From contig JACKNI010000001.1 of the NCBI GenBank assembly GCA_024234935.1, forward strand, positions 868,001 through 932,000: a DNA stretch of 64,000 nt, in the 5' to 3' direction. The stretch comes from Chromatiales bacterium (lineage in GTDB: Bacteria; Pseudomonadota; Gammaproteobacteria; Steroidobacterales; GCA-2729495). The notes under the pieces were generated by a model. The model was not told the DNA's origin, searched no databases, and saw only the letters and a program-made list of their open reading frames with translations. Below are positions 33,401 through 41,653 of the stretch, piece after piece. Positions within the stretch are counted from its first letter, which is position 1. The number at the start of each line of letters is the position of its first letter. Made by a program: the position numbers and the translations under genes.

Positions 33401-34396
33401 GCGCAGCTCGCCGCCGGAACCGGTCGCGGCACCCGGGAAGGGCGAGATCGCGGTCGGGTGATTGTGTGTCTCGACTTTCATCAAGGTGTGTACGGGGAGA
33501 ATCTGCGCCCGGTAGATACCGGTCACGGGGTCCGCAAAGAGGTGTGCGGTAACTGCGCCTTCGATCACCGCTGCGTTGTCGCGGTAGGCGCTCAGCACGC
33601 CGGCCGGATTCGCCGCATGCGTGGAACGGATCATCCCGAACAGGCTCGAGGCCTGCTCCTCGCCATCGATTACCCAGCGCGCATTGAAAATCTTGTGACG
33701 ACAATGTTCGGAGTTTGCCTGGGCGAACATCATCAGCTCGGCATCGGTCGGGTCGCGCTGTTCCGCACCGAACTTCTCGGCCAGGTAGCTCATTTCATCT
33801 ACCGACAAAGCGAGGCCGAGCTCGCGATCAGCACGTTCCAGTGCGGCCAGGCCTTCACTCAGCAGCGGAATGGTGCGCAATGCTGCCGGCGCATGGATGG
33901 CGAACAGATCGTCCTGTACCACTTCCCGTTCGAGCAGGCTCTGGGTCATCCGGTCGTACAGCAGGGGTGCGAGCGCCACGATTTCATCGGCGGTGAGCGG
34001 CTCCGGCGCCGCAAGGCTGAAACGGACCATGCGTTCCGCACGGCGGACCACCTTGAGCCCGCAGCTGTGCACGATATCGGTGGCCTTGCTCGACCAGGGG
34101 GAAATGGTGCCGACGCGCGGAATCACCAGCAGGGACTGGCCAGCCAGTTCGGGCACTGGCTCATCGCCGAGCAGACGGCGCAGCGTCCGCTCTTCGCTGT
34201 CAGTCAACGGACGGTCGATGGAGAGGCAGTACTCATGGCGCGCGGCAATCCGGCTGACGCGGGGCACGCGGCCGCGGATTGCCTCCAGCAGCTTGTCGAG
34301 CCGGAAAGGCGAAAGCGCATCGGTACCGGCCCACACCAGCATGGTGCCGGTACGGGAAGTCGGCGACGCGGCAGGTTTCTGCTGCGGGCCCGTCAC
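30452..34396 (-). CDS. purL: Phosphoribosylformylglycinamidine synthase, single-chain type
   Basis: It makes FGAM from FGAR, glutamine and ATP in purine synthesis. The large single-chain form, about 1,314 residues, has an N-terminal PurS-like domain, a double ATP-binding synthetase core (EQRDPTDAELMMFAQANSEH, LMKVETHNHPTAISPF) and a C-terminal glutaminase with nucleophile Cys in LGVCNGCQML and a closing His in ILMPHPERV. The frame begins at GTG 34396, overlapping the DUF1820 stop (GTGA). An ATG at 34342 (MLVWAGTDALSPFRL) aligns better with E. coli PurL and may be the true start. Confidence 0.96.
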   Translation of the reverse strand: MTGPQQKPAASPTSRTGTMLVWAGTDALSPFRLDKLLEAIRGRVPRVSRIAARHEYCLSIDRPLTDSEERTLRRLLGDEPVPELAGQSLLVIPRVGTISPWSSKATDIVHSCGLKVVRRAERMVRFSLAAPEPLTADEIVALAPLLYDRMTQSLLEREVVQDDLFAIHAPAALRTIPLLSEGLAALERADRELGLALSVDEMSYLAEKFGAEQRDPTDAELMMFAQANSEHCRHKIFNARWVIDGEEQASSLFGMIRSTHAANPAGVLSAYRDNAAVIEGAVTAHLFADPVTGIYRAQILPVHTLMKVETHNHPTAISPFPGAATGSGGELRDEGATGRGGRPKAGLTGFSVSNLDMPGWRQPWEYSPGRPERIASPLQIMLEGPIGAASFNNEFGRPNIAGYFRTFEQRDVTGNASARGYHKPIMIAGGLGNISGPDVEKAEVPAGALLIVLGGPAMLIGLGGGAASSVGSGTSAADLDFASVQRGNPEIERRAQQVIEACRARAALDGVANPMLMLHDVGAGGLSNAVPELVDHSHRGATIELREIPNAEPGMSPLEIWCNEAQERYVLAIEPADLDWFAAVCARERCPYAVLGSLDDSGRLIVTDRELGGRPVDMALETLLGKAPQMRRRIERRAVPEVPLDLGGIDLAEACQRVLRMPVVADKSFLINIGDRTVGGLVARDQLVGPWQVPVSDVGVTALGFETFAGEAMAMGERAPVALLDAPASGRLAVAEALTNIAAASIGDLATVRLSANWMAAAGSPGEDECLYDTVDAVSALCRELKIAIPVGKDSLSMQTRWTEAGASHSVVAPVSLVVSAFAPVDDVRRTLTPQLVQESGSSLLLIDLGGGRNRLGASVLAQAFNRAGGCPPDLDHPGRLAAFFACVQALRARQLLLAYHDRSDGGLFVTLCEMAFAGKTGLDIRLAPASADALLGVLFAEEPGAVLQVRDTDLAAVQSVLALHGLADVTATVAGVALDDRIRIFAGDELLLDRTRTELRRCWSELSWRMQALRDNPDAAAEAWDALLDADDPGLSPQTSFDPADDVAAPLIRIGRRPRVAILREQGVNSQIEMAAAFQRAGFESVDVHMTDLLSGRQQLREFAGLAACGGFSYGDVLGAGGGWAKSVLFNPRVREEFASFFARSDSFTLGVCNGCQMLSVLAELIPGAAHWPRFRQNRSEQFEARLSLVEVLPSRSVLLDGMAGSRLLVPTSHGEGRAEFARPGDLAACERGAQLAIRYIDNRGAPAALYPANPNGSPGGIAGLCSDDGRVTILMPHPERVQRTVQHSWHPAGWGDDGPWLRLFRNARLFTG

Positions 34397-34734
34397 GGGT
34401 CCGCATCGCCGGAAGGCGCCGGCGTATAGACAGGCGTGGGGAACTGGCTGACGTTGCTGCTTTCAGCGGCGCTGATCTTGCTGGTGCCCTGCTTTTCGAC
34501 TTCATCGATACGCAGTATGGAATGCAGCGGCAGATAGGTACGCCGCACACCGGCAAATTCGGCTCTGACGCGTTCTTCGGACGGATCGATAACGACCGAA
34601 CTGCGCTCACCGAATACCAGCCGCTCCACCTCGATGAAGCCAAACAATGTGCCCTGGGTCACATTCCGGGCGTAGATCTCGTAGACCTTGCCCTGGCTGA
34701 GAAAGACAACCTTGTAGATACTTCTCGCTGACAT
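34393..34734 (-). CDS. DUF1820 family protein
   Basis: A 113-residue soluble protein starting MSARSIYKVVFLSQGKVYEIYA, with GTLFGFIEVERLVFGE and LPLHSILRIDEVEKQG, recognised as DUF1820. The C-terminal 25 residues are Pro/Ser-rich and probably disordered. The biochemical role is unknown. It is coupled to purL by a 4-bp GTGA overlap and is divergent from the TagH-like gene. Confidence 0.85.
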   Translation of the reverse strand: MSARSIYKVVFLSQGKVYEIYARNVTQGTLFGFIEVERLVFGERSSVVIDPSEERVRAEFAGVRRTYLPLHSILRIDEVEKQGTSKISAAESSNVSQFPTPVYTPAPSGDADP

Positions 34735-34943
34735 GCTGCCGCCAGGACCCGCTGGTGCTGTTCAAACGCGCCGCCAGATCTGGCGGGCGCGCAGTATAGC
34801 GCAGCGTCCATGGTCTGGACCGGGTCCGGAACTGTGAACCGAAACGCGGCCAGATATCCGCTCTCCGGCCATGATTCCGTCCGGGACATTCCAGACTGGC
34901 TGCCGGCGCACCGCGCCGGACCTGCGCTGGCACAGGACAGAAC

Positions 34944-36143
34944 ATGCCACTTCGGCTCCGGGTAATCAGTGACGGCAACGCGCTTGCACCTGAAGAGCGC
35001 TTGCGCGAATTTGCCGCTGCCGGCGGCACGATCGGGCGGCACAGCGACAACGACTGGGTGCTGCCGGACGAGAAGCGCTACATCTCCAGCCGGCACGCGA
35101 TGATCGAACATCAGTCCGGTGCCTACTACCTGGTCGATACCAGCCGCAACGGCGTCTACGTCAACGATGCGGACACCCCGGTGGGTCAGGGACATCCGCA
35201 GCGTCTTTTTGATGGCGACCGCCTGCGCATAGGCGCCTATGAAATCGCCGTGGACATCAGCGAGAGCGGCGACGAAGAGCAGCACGACGGCATGCGCGAC
35301 TCGATCGTGCGTGCGCAGCTCGTACCGGAAGAAGAGTCGCTGGAGCTGGCGCTGGTTTCGGAAGACAAGATGCTCGGCGACGCCGGCCTGCAGAAACATT
35401 TCACGCCCAACAGCGCGCTGGTGCAGAAACTGAAGTCCCTGCCCTCGCGCCCCGGGAAGCAGGCAAGAACGCCGACGGCGAGGACTGCGGCTACAGCCGC
35501 AAAGCCCGACAGTGATGCAACACCCGCCACCTCAGCCGCCGATCAGCGCGCACTGGACCGCTTTATCACCGCTGCCGGTCTCGACCCGGATGCGGTCGCC
35601 GGTGTCCCGGCCGGCGACCTCATGCAGACCAGCGGCAAGCTGTTGCGCCTGATGGTCGGTGGGCTCATGGAGCTGCTGCGCGAGCGCAGTCACATGAAAG
35701 ACACCTTCCGCCTGCCGCAGACGGTGATGCAGGCGGCGCAGAACAACCCGCTCAAGTTCTCGCCGAACATCGAAGAGGCGATGCGCTATCTGCTCAACGA
35801 CCGCAACGAAGGCTCGTATCTCAGCGCCGAGGATGCCGTAAAGGCCGGCTTTCGCGATGTGCGACAGCATGAGCAGGCGCTGGTGAAGGCCATGTTGCAG
35901 GCCGTTGAGGATTACGTCGACCGTTTCGATCCGGACGAGCTGAAAGCCCGTTTCGACAAGGGCATGAAGCGGAGCGGACTGCTGGCCGGCGCCAACAAGC
36001 TCAAGTACTGGGAACTCTACGAAGAGAGTTACCATGCGCTCACACAGCGCGATGACGGCGGCCCCCCGCAGCTCTTCAGCGAAGAATTTGCCCGTGCCTA
36101 CACCCAGGAGATGGATGTGGCACGGACCGCCCGCAGTCGCTAG
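34944..36143 (+). CDS. FHA-domain protein of the TagH type (type VI secretion-associated)
   Basis: A 399-residue protein. The N-terminal FHA domain (about 1-115) shows GGTIGRHSDNDWVLPDEKRYISSRHA, giving the phosphothreonine-binding Arg, Ser and His, and SRNGVYVN. After a low-complexity linker (about 165-195) comes the TagH C-terminal helical domain with GDLMQTSGKLLRLMVGGLMELLRER and NPLKFSPNIEEAMRYLL. TagH proteins regulate type VI secretion through threonine phosphorylation. No other T6SS gene is visible within 30 kb, so it is an orphan here. The Ser/Thr kinase at 16.6-17.9 kb is a conceivable partner, but that is speculation. Confidence 0.88.
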   Translation: MPLRLRVISDGNALAPEERLREFAAAGGTIGRHSDNDWVLPDEKRYISSRHAMIEHQSGAYYLVDTSRNGVYVNDADTPVGQGHPQRLFDGDRLRIGAYEIAVDISESGDEEQHDGMRDSIVRAQLVPEEESLELALVSEDKMLGDAGLQKHFTPNSALVQKLKSLPSRPGKQARTPTARTAATAAKPDSDATPATSAADQRALDRFITAAGLDPDAVAGVPAGDLMQTSGKLLRLMVGGLMELLRERSHMKDTFRLPQTVMQAAQNNPLKFSPNIEEAMRYLLNDRNEGSYLSAEDAVKAGFRDVRQHEQALVKAMLQAVEDYVDRFDPDELKARFDKGMKRSGLLAGANKLKYWELYEESYHALTQRDDGGPPQLFSEEFARAYTQEMDVARTARSR

Positions 36144-36205
36144 AAACCCCCGCCCTCCGCCCGCAGGGGCCTTCCTGGCCCGGCTCAGGGAAAGTCCCTA
36201 TCGAA

Positions 36206-36220
36206 TGACAATGATTCTCA
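36206..36220. promoter_or_regulatory. Fur box upstream of feoA
   Basis: TGACAATGATTCTCA matches the 7-1-7 Fur consensus TGATAATnATTATCA at 12 of 14 fixed positions. It ends 14 bp before the feoA ATG, so bound Fur would cover the transcription start or ribosome-binding region. Iron-dependent repression of the ferrous-iron uptake operon is the expected outcome. Confidence 0.85.
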
Positions 36221-36234
36221 TTTAGAATGGGCGC

Positions 36235-36462
36235 ATGACACTCGATGAACTCAAGGTCGGGCAACCGGCCACCATTACCGCCGTAAATGGCCACGGCCCT
36301 GTCGTGCAGCGGCTCATGGCGCTCGGCCTCCTCGCCGGCTCGCCGATCAAGGTGACTCGCCGGGCCATCGGCGGCGATCCGATCGAGGTCTCGGTCATGG
36401 ATTACGCGCTATCGCTGCGTCGCGAGGAAGCGCGCCAGGTAGAGGTTATTCTGGCGACATGA
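36235..36462 (+). CDS. feoA: Ferrous iron transport protein A
   Basis: A 75-residue SH3-like cytoplasmic protein that supports FeoB. The family pattern is visible: HGPVVQRLMALGLLAGSPIKV followed by GGDPIEVSVMDYALSLRREEA. It starts just after a Fur box, and its stop overlaps the feoB start (ATGA), indicating coupled translation. Confidence 0.93.
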   Translation: MTLDELKVGQPATITAVNGHGPVVQRLMALGLLAGSPIKVTRRAIGGDPIEVSVMDYALSLRREEARQVEVILAT

Positions 36463-38651
36463 ATGAAGCCGCACCCGCCCCGGTAACGGAGCTGGAAAAT
36501 GCCAGGGACCGGGTGATTGCCGTAATCGGCAATCCGAATACCGGCAAGAGCACGCTGTTCAACGCGCTGACCGGACTGCGGCAGAAGACCGCCAACTATC
36601 CTGGCGTGACCGTCGAAAGACATACCGGACACATCACCCTCAGCGGTCAGAAAGTCACGCTCGTCGATCTGCCAGGTGCTTACTCGATCGCCGCGCAGTC
36701 GCCTGACGAAATGGTGGCCATCGACGTCCTCCTCGGCCATGTCGAAGACCTGCCGCGACCTCGCGCCATCCTTGCCGTTGTCGATGCGACCAATCTGCGA
36801 CGCAACCTGTTTCTCGTCACCCAGCTCGCGGAGCTTGGACTGCCGATGGTCATCGGCCTGAACATGACTGACCTCGCAGCGGCCAAGGGCATCGAAGTCG
36901 ATATCACCGCCCTCGGCAAGGCACTGGGCGCACAGGTGGTTGCGCTCTCGGCTGCCCGCGGCATCGGACTGGATGATTTGCGCGCCGCGCTGGCCAGAGC
37001 GATCGATGCACCGTCACCGCCGCCACTCCGGGTATTGCCCACGGTCAATGAGGCTGCGGCGGACCTCTGGCAGCGGCTGCGGGCCGCAGGCTCGCACCTG
37101 AGCGAATACGAAATCGAGCGGGCACTCATCGATGCACACGGTGCGGCCGAGCGCCGCTTCGAGCTGAGCGCCGGCGAAGCCTTCCACGCCGAGTTGCTTG
37201 ATCTGCGTGCCAGGCTCAGCGCCGGCAGTTCGCTGGCTGCAATGGAGGCGACTGCCCGCTACGGACTGATCAACGCACTGATCGCCAAAGTGGAACGACG
37301 CCAGCCACCACGGGTCACGGTCAGCGACCGCATCGACAGCGTAACCAACCACCCGGTGATCGGCTCGCTTTTGTTCCTGCTGGTCATGGCGGCGGTTTTC
37401 CAGGCGGTATTCTCCTGGGCCGCGCCGCTTATGGACCTGATCGACGGCTGGGCATCAGGCCTCGGCGAAGTGGTGCGCGCTGCCCTGCCGCCCGGGGCAA
37501 TCTCCAGTCTGCTGGTCGACGGGGTGATCGCCGGCGTCGGTGGTGTGGTGATCTTCCTGCCACAGATCATGATCCTCTTCGCCTTCATCATCGTGCTGGA
37601 GGACTCGGGCTACATGCCGCGTGTCGCGTTCATGGTCGACCGCCTGATGCGCTCGGTGGGCCTGTCCGGCCAGTCCTTCATTCCAATGCTGTCGAGCTTT
37701 GCCTGCGCCGTGCCCGGCATCATGGCAACGCGCGTGATACCCGAGCGGCGCGACCGGATCGCAACGATCCTCGCCGCGCCCTTCATGACCTGCTCGGCAC
37801 GTCTGCCCATCTATGCGCTGCTGATCGGCGCCTTCATTCCCGACACACGTTATCTCGGCGGGCTGATCAACCTGCAGGGCATGGTCCTGCTCGGCCTCTA
37901 CCTGCTCGGCATCGTCGGCGGCATCTTCACCGCCCTGCTGCTGAAGCGCACGGCACTGAGCGGCCCCACACCGACCTTCATGATCGAGTTGCCGCCCTAT
38001 CGCCTGCCGAACCTGTGGTCGGTCGCGATCCGGCTCGCCGAACGCGGCCGCATCTTTCTGGTACGCGCCGGCACCGTGATCTTCTCGGTGGCCGTGCTGG
38101 TCTGGGCACTGGTGTATTTCCCGCGGCCACCGGAAGTCGCCGCACCCTACGAGGCCGAACGCGCCGCACTTGCCAATCTGCCGGACAGCGCTGTGCGCGA
38201 CCGGCAGATCGAGCAGCTCGACAACCGCCTGGCGAGTGCATGGCTGGAACAGAGCTGGCTGGGCCGCGCCGGCCACTTCGTGGCGCCCGCCTTCGCACCG
38301 CTCGGCTGGGACTGGAAGGTTTCGGCGGCGGTGATCGCCGGGTTCCCCGCGCGGGAAGTGGTGATCGCCGTACTGAGCACGATTTACTCGGTCGGTGATC
38401 AGGGCGAGGCGACAGACAGCGCCCTGCGTTCCCAGTTGAAGCGCGCCACATGGCCGGATGGGTCATCGATCTACACACTGCCGATGGTGGTCGGCTTGCT
38501 GATCTTCTATGCCTTCTGTCTGCAGTGTGCGGCGACGCTTGCGGTGATATATCGTGAGACCAACAGCCTGGGCTGGCCGGTCTTTGCCTGGCTGTACATG
38601 ACCGGGCTGGGTTACACGGGCGCGCTGCTTGCTTACCAGCTCGGCAGCTGA
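36459..38651 (+). CDS. feoB: Ferrous iron transporter FeoB
   Basis: The inner-membrane GTPase-linked Fe(II) transporter, 730 residues. The N-terminal G domain has G1 GNPNTGKSTLF, G2 TANYPGVTVE, G3 VDLPGAYS and G4 NMTD. The membrane part contains the duplicated Gate domains, with the conserved cysteine patterns SFACAVPGIMATRVI and TCSARLPIYALL. The C-terminal FeoB core (FPAREVVIAVLSTIY) is complete. It forms an operon with feoA and a small Cys-rich gene 10 bp downstream, all under the Fur box. Confidence 0.96.
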   Translation: MNEAAPAPVTELENARDRVIAVIGNPNTGKSTLFNALTGLRQKTANYPGVTVERHTGHITLSGQKVTLVDLPGAYSIAAQSPDEMVAIDVLLGHVEDLPRPRAILAVVDATNLRRNLFLVTQLAELGLPMVIGLNMTDLAAAKGIEVDITALGKALGAQVVALSAARGIGLDDLRAALARAIDAPSPPPLRVLPTVNEAAADLWQRLRAAGSHLSEYEIERALIDAHGAAERRFELSAGEAFHAELLDLRARLSAGSSLAAMEATARYGLINALIAKVERRQPPRVTVSDRIDSVTNHPVIGSLLFLLVMAAVFQAVFSWAAPLMDLIDGWASGLGEVVRAALPPGAISSLLVDGVIAGVGGVVIFLPQIMILFAFIIVLEDSGYMPRVAFMVDRLMRSVGLSGQSFIPMLSSFACAVPGIMATRVIPERRDRIATILAAPFMTCSARLPIYALLIGAFIPDTRYLGGLINLQGMVLLGLYLLGIVGGIFTALLLKRTALSGPTPTFMIELPPYRLPNLWSVAIRLAERGRIFLVRAGTVIFSVAVLVWALVYFPRPPEVAAPYEAERAALANLPDSAVRDRQIEQLDNRLASAWLEQSWLGRAGHFVAPAFAPLGWDWKVSAAVIAGFPAREVVIAVLSTIYSVGDQGEATDSALRSQLKRATWPDGSSIYTLPMVVGLLIFYAFCLQCAATLAVIYRETNSLGWPVFAWLYMTGLGYTGALLAYQLGS

Positions 38652-38661
38652 GGAGAATGTC

Positions 38662-38826
38662 ATGCCCGGTTTGCAGGAGATCATCGCCATACTGATCGTC
38701 GGCGTCGTTGCCGGCCGCCTCGCCTGGCGTTTCTGGAAAAAACCGTCCGGCAGCTGTTCGGGCTGTGCGTCGGCACCACCTCCGGAAAAGGAAAAGACGG
38801 TCCGCTTCTACAAGCGAATCGACTGA
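38662..38826 (+). CDS. FeoB-associated Cys-rich membrane protein
   Basis: A 54-residue protein. A single transmembrane helix (LQEIIAILIVGVVAGRLAWRF) is followed by a basic segment and a small cysteine cluster, SGSCSGCAS. This is the layout of the FeoB-associated Cys-rich family that takes the place of FeoC in many bacteria. A good AGGAGA site precedes the ATG, 10 bp after feoB. The role in ferrous uptake is not established. Confidence 0.85.
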   Translation: MPGLQEIIAILIVGVVAGRLAWRFWKKPSGSCSGCASAPPPEKEKTVRFYKRID

Positions 38827-38874
38827 CCTGCCAGGGAACGATGAATTTCCCGGCGGCTGCGCCATACTTTGCGC

Positions 38875-40053
38875 ATGTTGATCCGTCACCCTCTGTTTGC
38901 CTACGGCTTCCGTCCATTCTTCTTCCTTTGTGGCCTCTTTGCGCTGCTCGTCATTCCCGCCTGGCTGCTGATCTGGCTGGGCAATGCCGAACCTCTCGCC
39001 GGCCGTCTGCCTGCGCAGCTCTGGCATGCCCATGAAATGCTGTTCGGCTTCACGGCCGCAGCCATAACAGGCTTTCTCCTCAGCGGCGTGCCGAGCTGGA
39101 CCCGCAACCGTGGCTTTGGCGGCCTGCCGGTTTTCACGCTGGCCCTGGTCTGGATGGCTGGTCGCGTGGCATTTGCCCTCGCACCGTTCTGCAGCCTCCC
39201 GCTGCTGGCCGCACTGGAACTCGCATTTCTGCCTCTGCTGATAGCGCTGATCGCACCGCCGATCATCCGCGAACGAAACCGCAATATCGCGATGCTGCTC
39301 GTCCTCCTGTCCCTGTGGATATCAGACGCCGTGTTTCTGTTCTCGCTGGCGCGGTCGGATGCGGCTCTCGCCAGTCATGCGCTGCTCACCGCAATGAACA
39401 TCGTGCTGCTCTTGTTGACCATCGTCGGCGGGCGGATCCTGCCGGCCTTCACGAGCAACGCGCTGCGCCGTGCGAACATCGCCTTCAATTTGCACAGGTA
39501 TGCGTGGCTGGAGACGCTGCTGCCGGTCGCGATGATCGCGGTGATCGTCGTCGATGTCTGGCAGCCCGGCCCGATGCTGCGCGGCTGGCTTGCATGCATC
39601 GTCGCCGCGCTGCACGCCGTGCGGCTTTCAGGCTGGCGCAGCCTGCGTACCGGCGGCGATCCGATGTTATGGGTACTGCATCTGGCCTACGCATGGTTGC
39701 CGCTCGGCTTTGCACTGAAGGGCATCGCGCTGCTGGGCGAGGCGATCTGGGCACAGTACTGGCAGCATGGCTTCGGCATCGGTGCGATTGCGACGATGAT
39801 CCTTGCCGTGACCACACGCACCGCGCTCGGCCACACCGGCCGGCCGCTGGTGGTCAGCCGGCCGATCCTCATCGCCTATCTGCTGCTCGCGCTGGCAGCA
39901 CTACTGCGCGTCGCCGGACCGGTGGTCTGGCCGGACAACTATTCAGCCGTGCTGCTCGCTGCCGGCACGAGCTGGGCGCTCGCTTTCCTGATCTACGTTG
40001 CGGTCCATGGCCCGATCCTGGCAACACCACGCGTGGATGGAAAACCGGGCTGA
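38875..40053 (+). CDS. NnrS family membrane protein
   Basis: About 392 residues with roughly twelve hydrophobic segments, starting MLIRHPLFAYGFRPFFFLCG, the hallmark NnrS N-terminus. Further family features are LWHAHEMLFGFTAAAITGFLL and the later TRTALGHTGRPL. NnrS is a haem- and copper-containing membrane protein linked to nitric-oxide tolerance. A TTG lies 6 bp upstream, but the ATG at 38875 fits better. It lies just after the feo operon on the same strand, and iron or NO control could be shared; no FNR or NsrR site was recognised. Confidence 0.9.
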   Translation: MLIRHPLFAYGFRPFFFLCGLFALLVIPAWLLIWLGNAEPLAGRLPAQLWHAHEMLFGFTAAAITGFLLSGVPSWTRNRGFGGLPVFTLALVWMAGRVAFALAPFCSLPLLAALELAFLPLLIALIAPPIIRERNRNIAMLLVLLSLWISDAVFLFSLARSDAALASHALLTAMNIVLLLLTIVGGRILPAFTSNALRRANIAFNLHRYAWLETLLPVAMIAVIVVDVWQPGPMLRGWLACIVAALHAVRLSGWRSLRTGGDPMLWVLHLAYAWLPLGFALKGIALLGEAIWAQYWQHGFGIGAIATMILAVTTRTALGHTGRPLVVSRPILIAYLLLALAALLRVAGPVVWPDNYSAVLLAAGTSWALAFLIYVAVHGPILATPRVDGKPG

Positions 40054-40172
40054 AGTACCGCAGCCTAATTCAGGCCATACCGATCAGTCACTCGTGCCCG
40101 CTGCGGGAAATACCTAGAACACAAGGCTGGATTTACGCGTTCTACGCACCACGGCGGCACTTTTCCCCTCAC

Positions 40173-40184
40173 TTGTAAGTACAA
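40173..40184. promoter_or_regulatory. Palindrome TTGTA-AG-TACAA upstream of the outer-membrane channel gene
   Basis: A 12-bp dyad with 5-bp perfect arms lies 76 bp upstream of the GTG start. It could be a small operator or could overlap a promoter. No known regulator consensus was recognised. Confidence 0.3.
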
Positions 40185-40245
40185 CTCGCTATGCAAAGCG
40201 CGTCCGTCCGCGCGCCTAATATGCAGCAGCGAAATATATCCAGCA

Positions 40246-40251
40246 AAGGAG
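40246..40251 (+). promoter_or_regulatory. Shine-Dalgarno AAGGAG that sets the channel-gene start
   Basis: AAGGAG lies 8 nt before the GTG at 40260, the ideal spacing, and selects that codon over ATGs upstream at 40191 and 40221. The product then begins with a normal signal peptide. Confidence 0.8.
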
Positions 40252-40259
40252 TGACTACA

Positions 40260-41525
40260 GTGACAGTTTCACGTACTACCACTTCGGCAAAGCGTCTGGG
40301 GCTTGGCGTCCTGTCCGCACTCGCCAGCAGCATGCTGATCACGCCGGTCGCTTCCTATGCCGGCGACGTGGGCACCGATATCGCACAGGCCTTCAAGGAC
40401 GGCAAGACCAGCGTGTCCTTCCGCTACCGCTATGAGAACGTTGACCAGGACAACTTCACGGATGATGCCAACGCATCCACCCTGCGTTCACGCATTTCCT
40501 TTCAGACTGCGGCCTGGCAGGACCTGAGCCTGATGCTGGAACTGGACGACATCCGTTCTGTCGGCAAGCAGCGCTACAACAGCACCCGGAACGGCAACAC
40601 CAACCTGCCGACGGTGCTCGATCCTGTCGGAACCGACCTGAACGTTGCCGCGATCAAGTACATGGGGCTGGCGAATACGGAAATCGTCGTCGGCCGGCAA
40701 AAGATCTCGCGCGGCAACGAGCGTTTTGTTGGTCCGGTGGGCTGGCGCCAGAACGAACAGACCTACGACGCGGCCTCCGTCAATTACAAGTTCAACGACA
40801 AGCTGCAGGCCTACTATGCCTATGTCGGTCAGGTGAATCGCATATTCGGTCCCGACAGCGGCACGCCGCCATCCGACCTGAACGGCAATACGCATCTGCT
40901 CGACCTGAGCTACACCTTCAGCCCGGCCGCCAAGCTGACCGCTTACGGCTATTTCCTCGACTTCGATGAAGCCGCCGCCTTGTCGAGCCAGACGCTCGGC
41001 CTGCGCCTGGCCGGCGACATCAAGATCAACGACCAGTGGTCAGTTCCCTATGCGGCCGAGTGGGCCACCCAGGACGACTATCAGGACAACCCCAACAGCT
41101 ACAGCGCCGATTACTATCTGGCAGAGGCCGGGGTCAAGTGGCAGAAGGTAACCGTCAAGCTGTCGTATGAAGTGCTGGAAGGCGACACCGTTGCCAACCA
41201 CCAGTTCCAGACGCCGCTGGCGACGGCACATGCCTTCCAGGGCTGGGCTGACCAGTTCACTTCGACCCCGACCGGCGGCATCGAGGATACCTTCGTGCAG
41301 GTGGACTTCCCCCTGCTCGGTGCCAACATCAAGGTGCGCTATGACGACTACCAGGCCGAAACGGGCTCGGTGGACTACGGCAACGAACTGGGTATCTGGG
41401 CCACCCTGCCGATCGGCACCAACTACTCGGTTGCCCTGAAGTACGCCGCCTTTAACGGCGACAACGAAGCCCCCAGCTACGTTGACGTCGACAAGTTCTG
41501 GATCATGCTCTCCGCAAACTTCTGA
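40260..41525 (+). CDS. Outer-membrane beta-barrel channel (alginate-export-like porin)
   Basis: A 421-residue exported protein. It has a signal peptide with hydrophobic core LGLGVLSALASSMLITPVASYA and a cleavage site near AYAG/D. The mature protein is rich in alternating aromatic and polar strands and ends in a terminal Phe (WIMLSANF), the C-terminal signature of outer-membrane barrels. The pattern FRYRYENVDQDN...STLRSRISFQT resembles the alginate-export (AlgE-like) porin group. The transported substrate is unknown. Good expression is suggested by the strong ribosome-binding site and the intrinsic terminator directly after the gene. Confidence 0.85.
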   Translation: MTVSRTTTSAKRLGLGVLSALASSMLITPVASYAGDVGTDIAQAFKDGKTSVSFRYRYENVDQDNFTDDANASTLRSRISFQTAAWQDLSLMLELDDIRSVGKQRYNSTRNGNTNLPTVLDPVGTDLNVAAIKYMGLANTEIVVGRQKISRGNERFVGPVGWRQNEQTYDAASVNYKFNDKLQAYYAYVGQVNRIFGPDSGTPPSDLNGNTHLLDLSYTFSPAAKLTAYGYFLDFDEAAALSSQTLGLRLAGDIKINDQWSVPYAAEWATQDDYQDNPNSYSADYYLAEAGVKWQKVTVKLSYEVLEGDTVANHQFQTPLATAHAFQGWADQFTSTPTGGIEDTFVQVDFPLLGANIKVRYDDYQAETGSVDYGNELGIWATLPIGTNYSVALKYAAFNGDNEAPSYVDVDKFWIMLSANF

Positions 41526-41544
41526 TCCTGAGCCGATACGCAAG

Positions 41545-41587
41545 AAGGGCCCAGGCAGCTCCGGCTGACTGGGCCCTTCCTTTTTTT
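41545..41587 (+). terminator. Intrinsic terminator after the channel gene
   Basis: AAGGGCCCAG (41545-41554) pairs perfectly with CTGGGCCCTT (41569-41578) around a 14-nt loop and is followed by CC and a run of seven T residues. It is a textbook rho-independent terminator 20 bp beyond the stop. Confidence 0.93.
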
Positions 41588-41653
41588 GGCACGCAACCCT
41601 TCTTCAGGAAACAAGCATGAAGGGCCGCCTGCCCTTCATGGAAAACCGACCCC

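Noticed and set aside
31502..34429. A 975-codon plus-strand reading frame
   Set aside because: It is wholly antisense to purL, whose domains are complete, and it has no recognisable motif or ribosome-binding site.
34944..36143. Start of a type VI secretion cluster
   Set aside because: No TssB, TssC, Hcp, VgrG or ClpV-type gene lies near the FHA gene; it is flanked by purine and iron genes.
38662..38826. FeoC
   Set aside because: FeoC is a winged-helix protein of about 80 residues; this product is a single membrane helix with a short Cys cluster.
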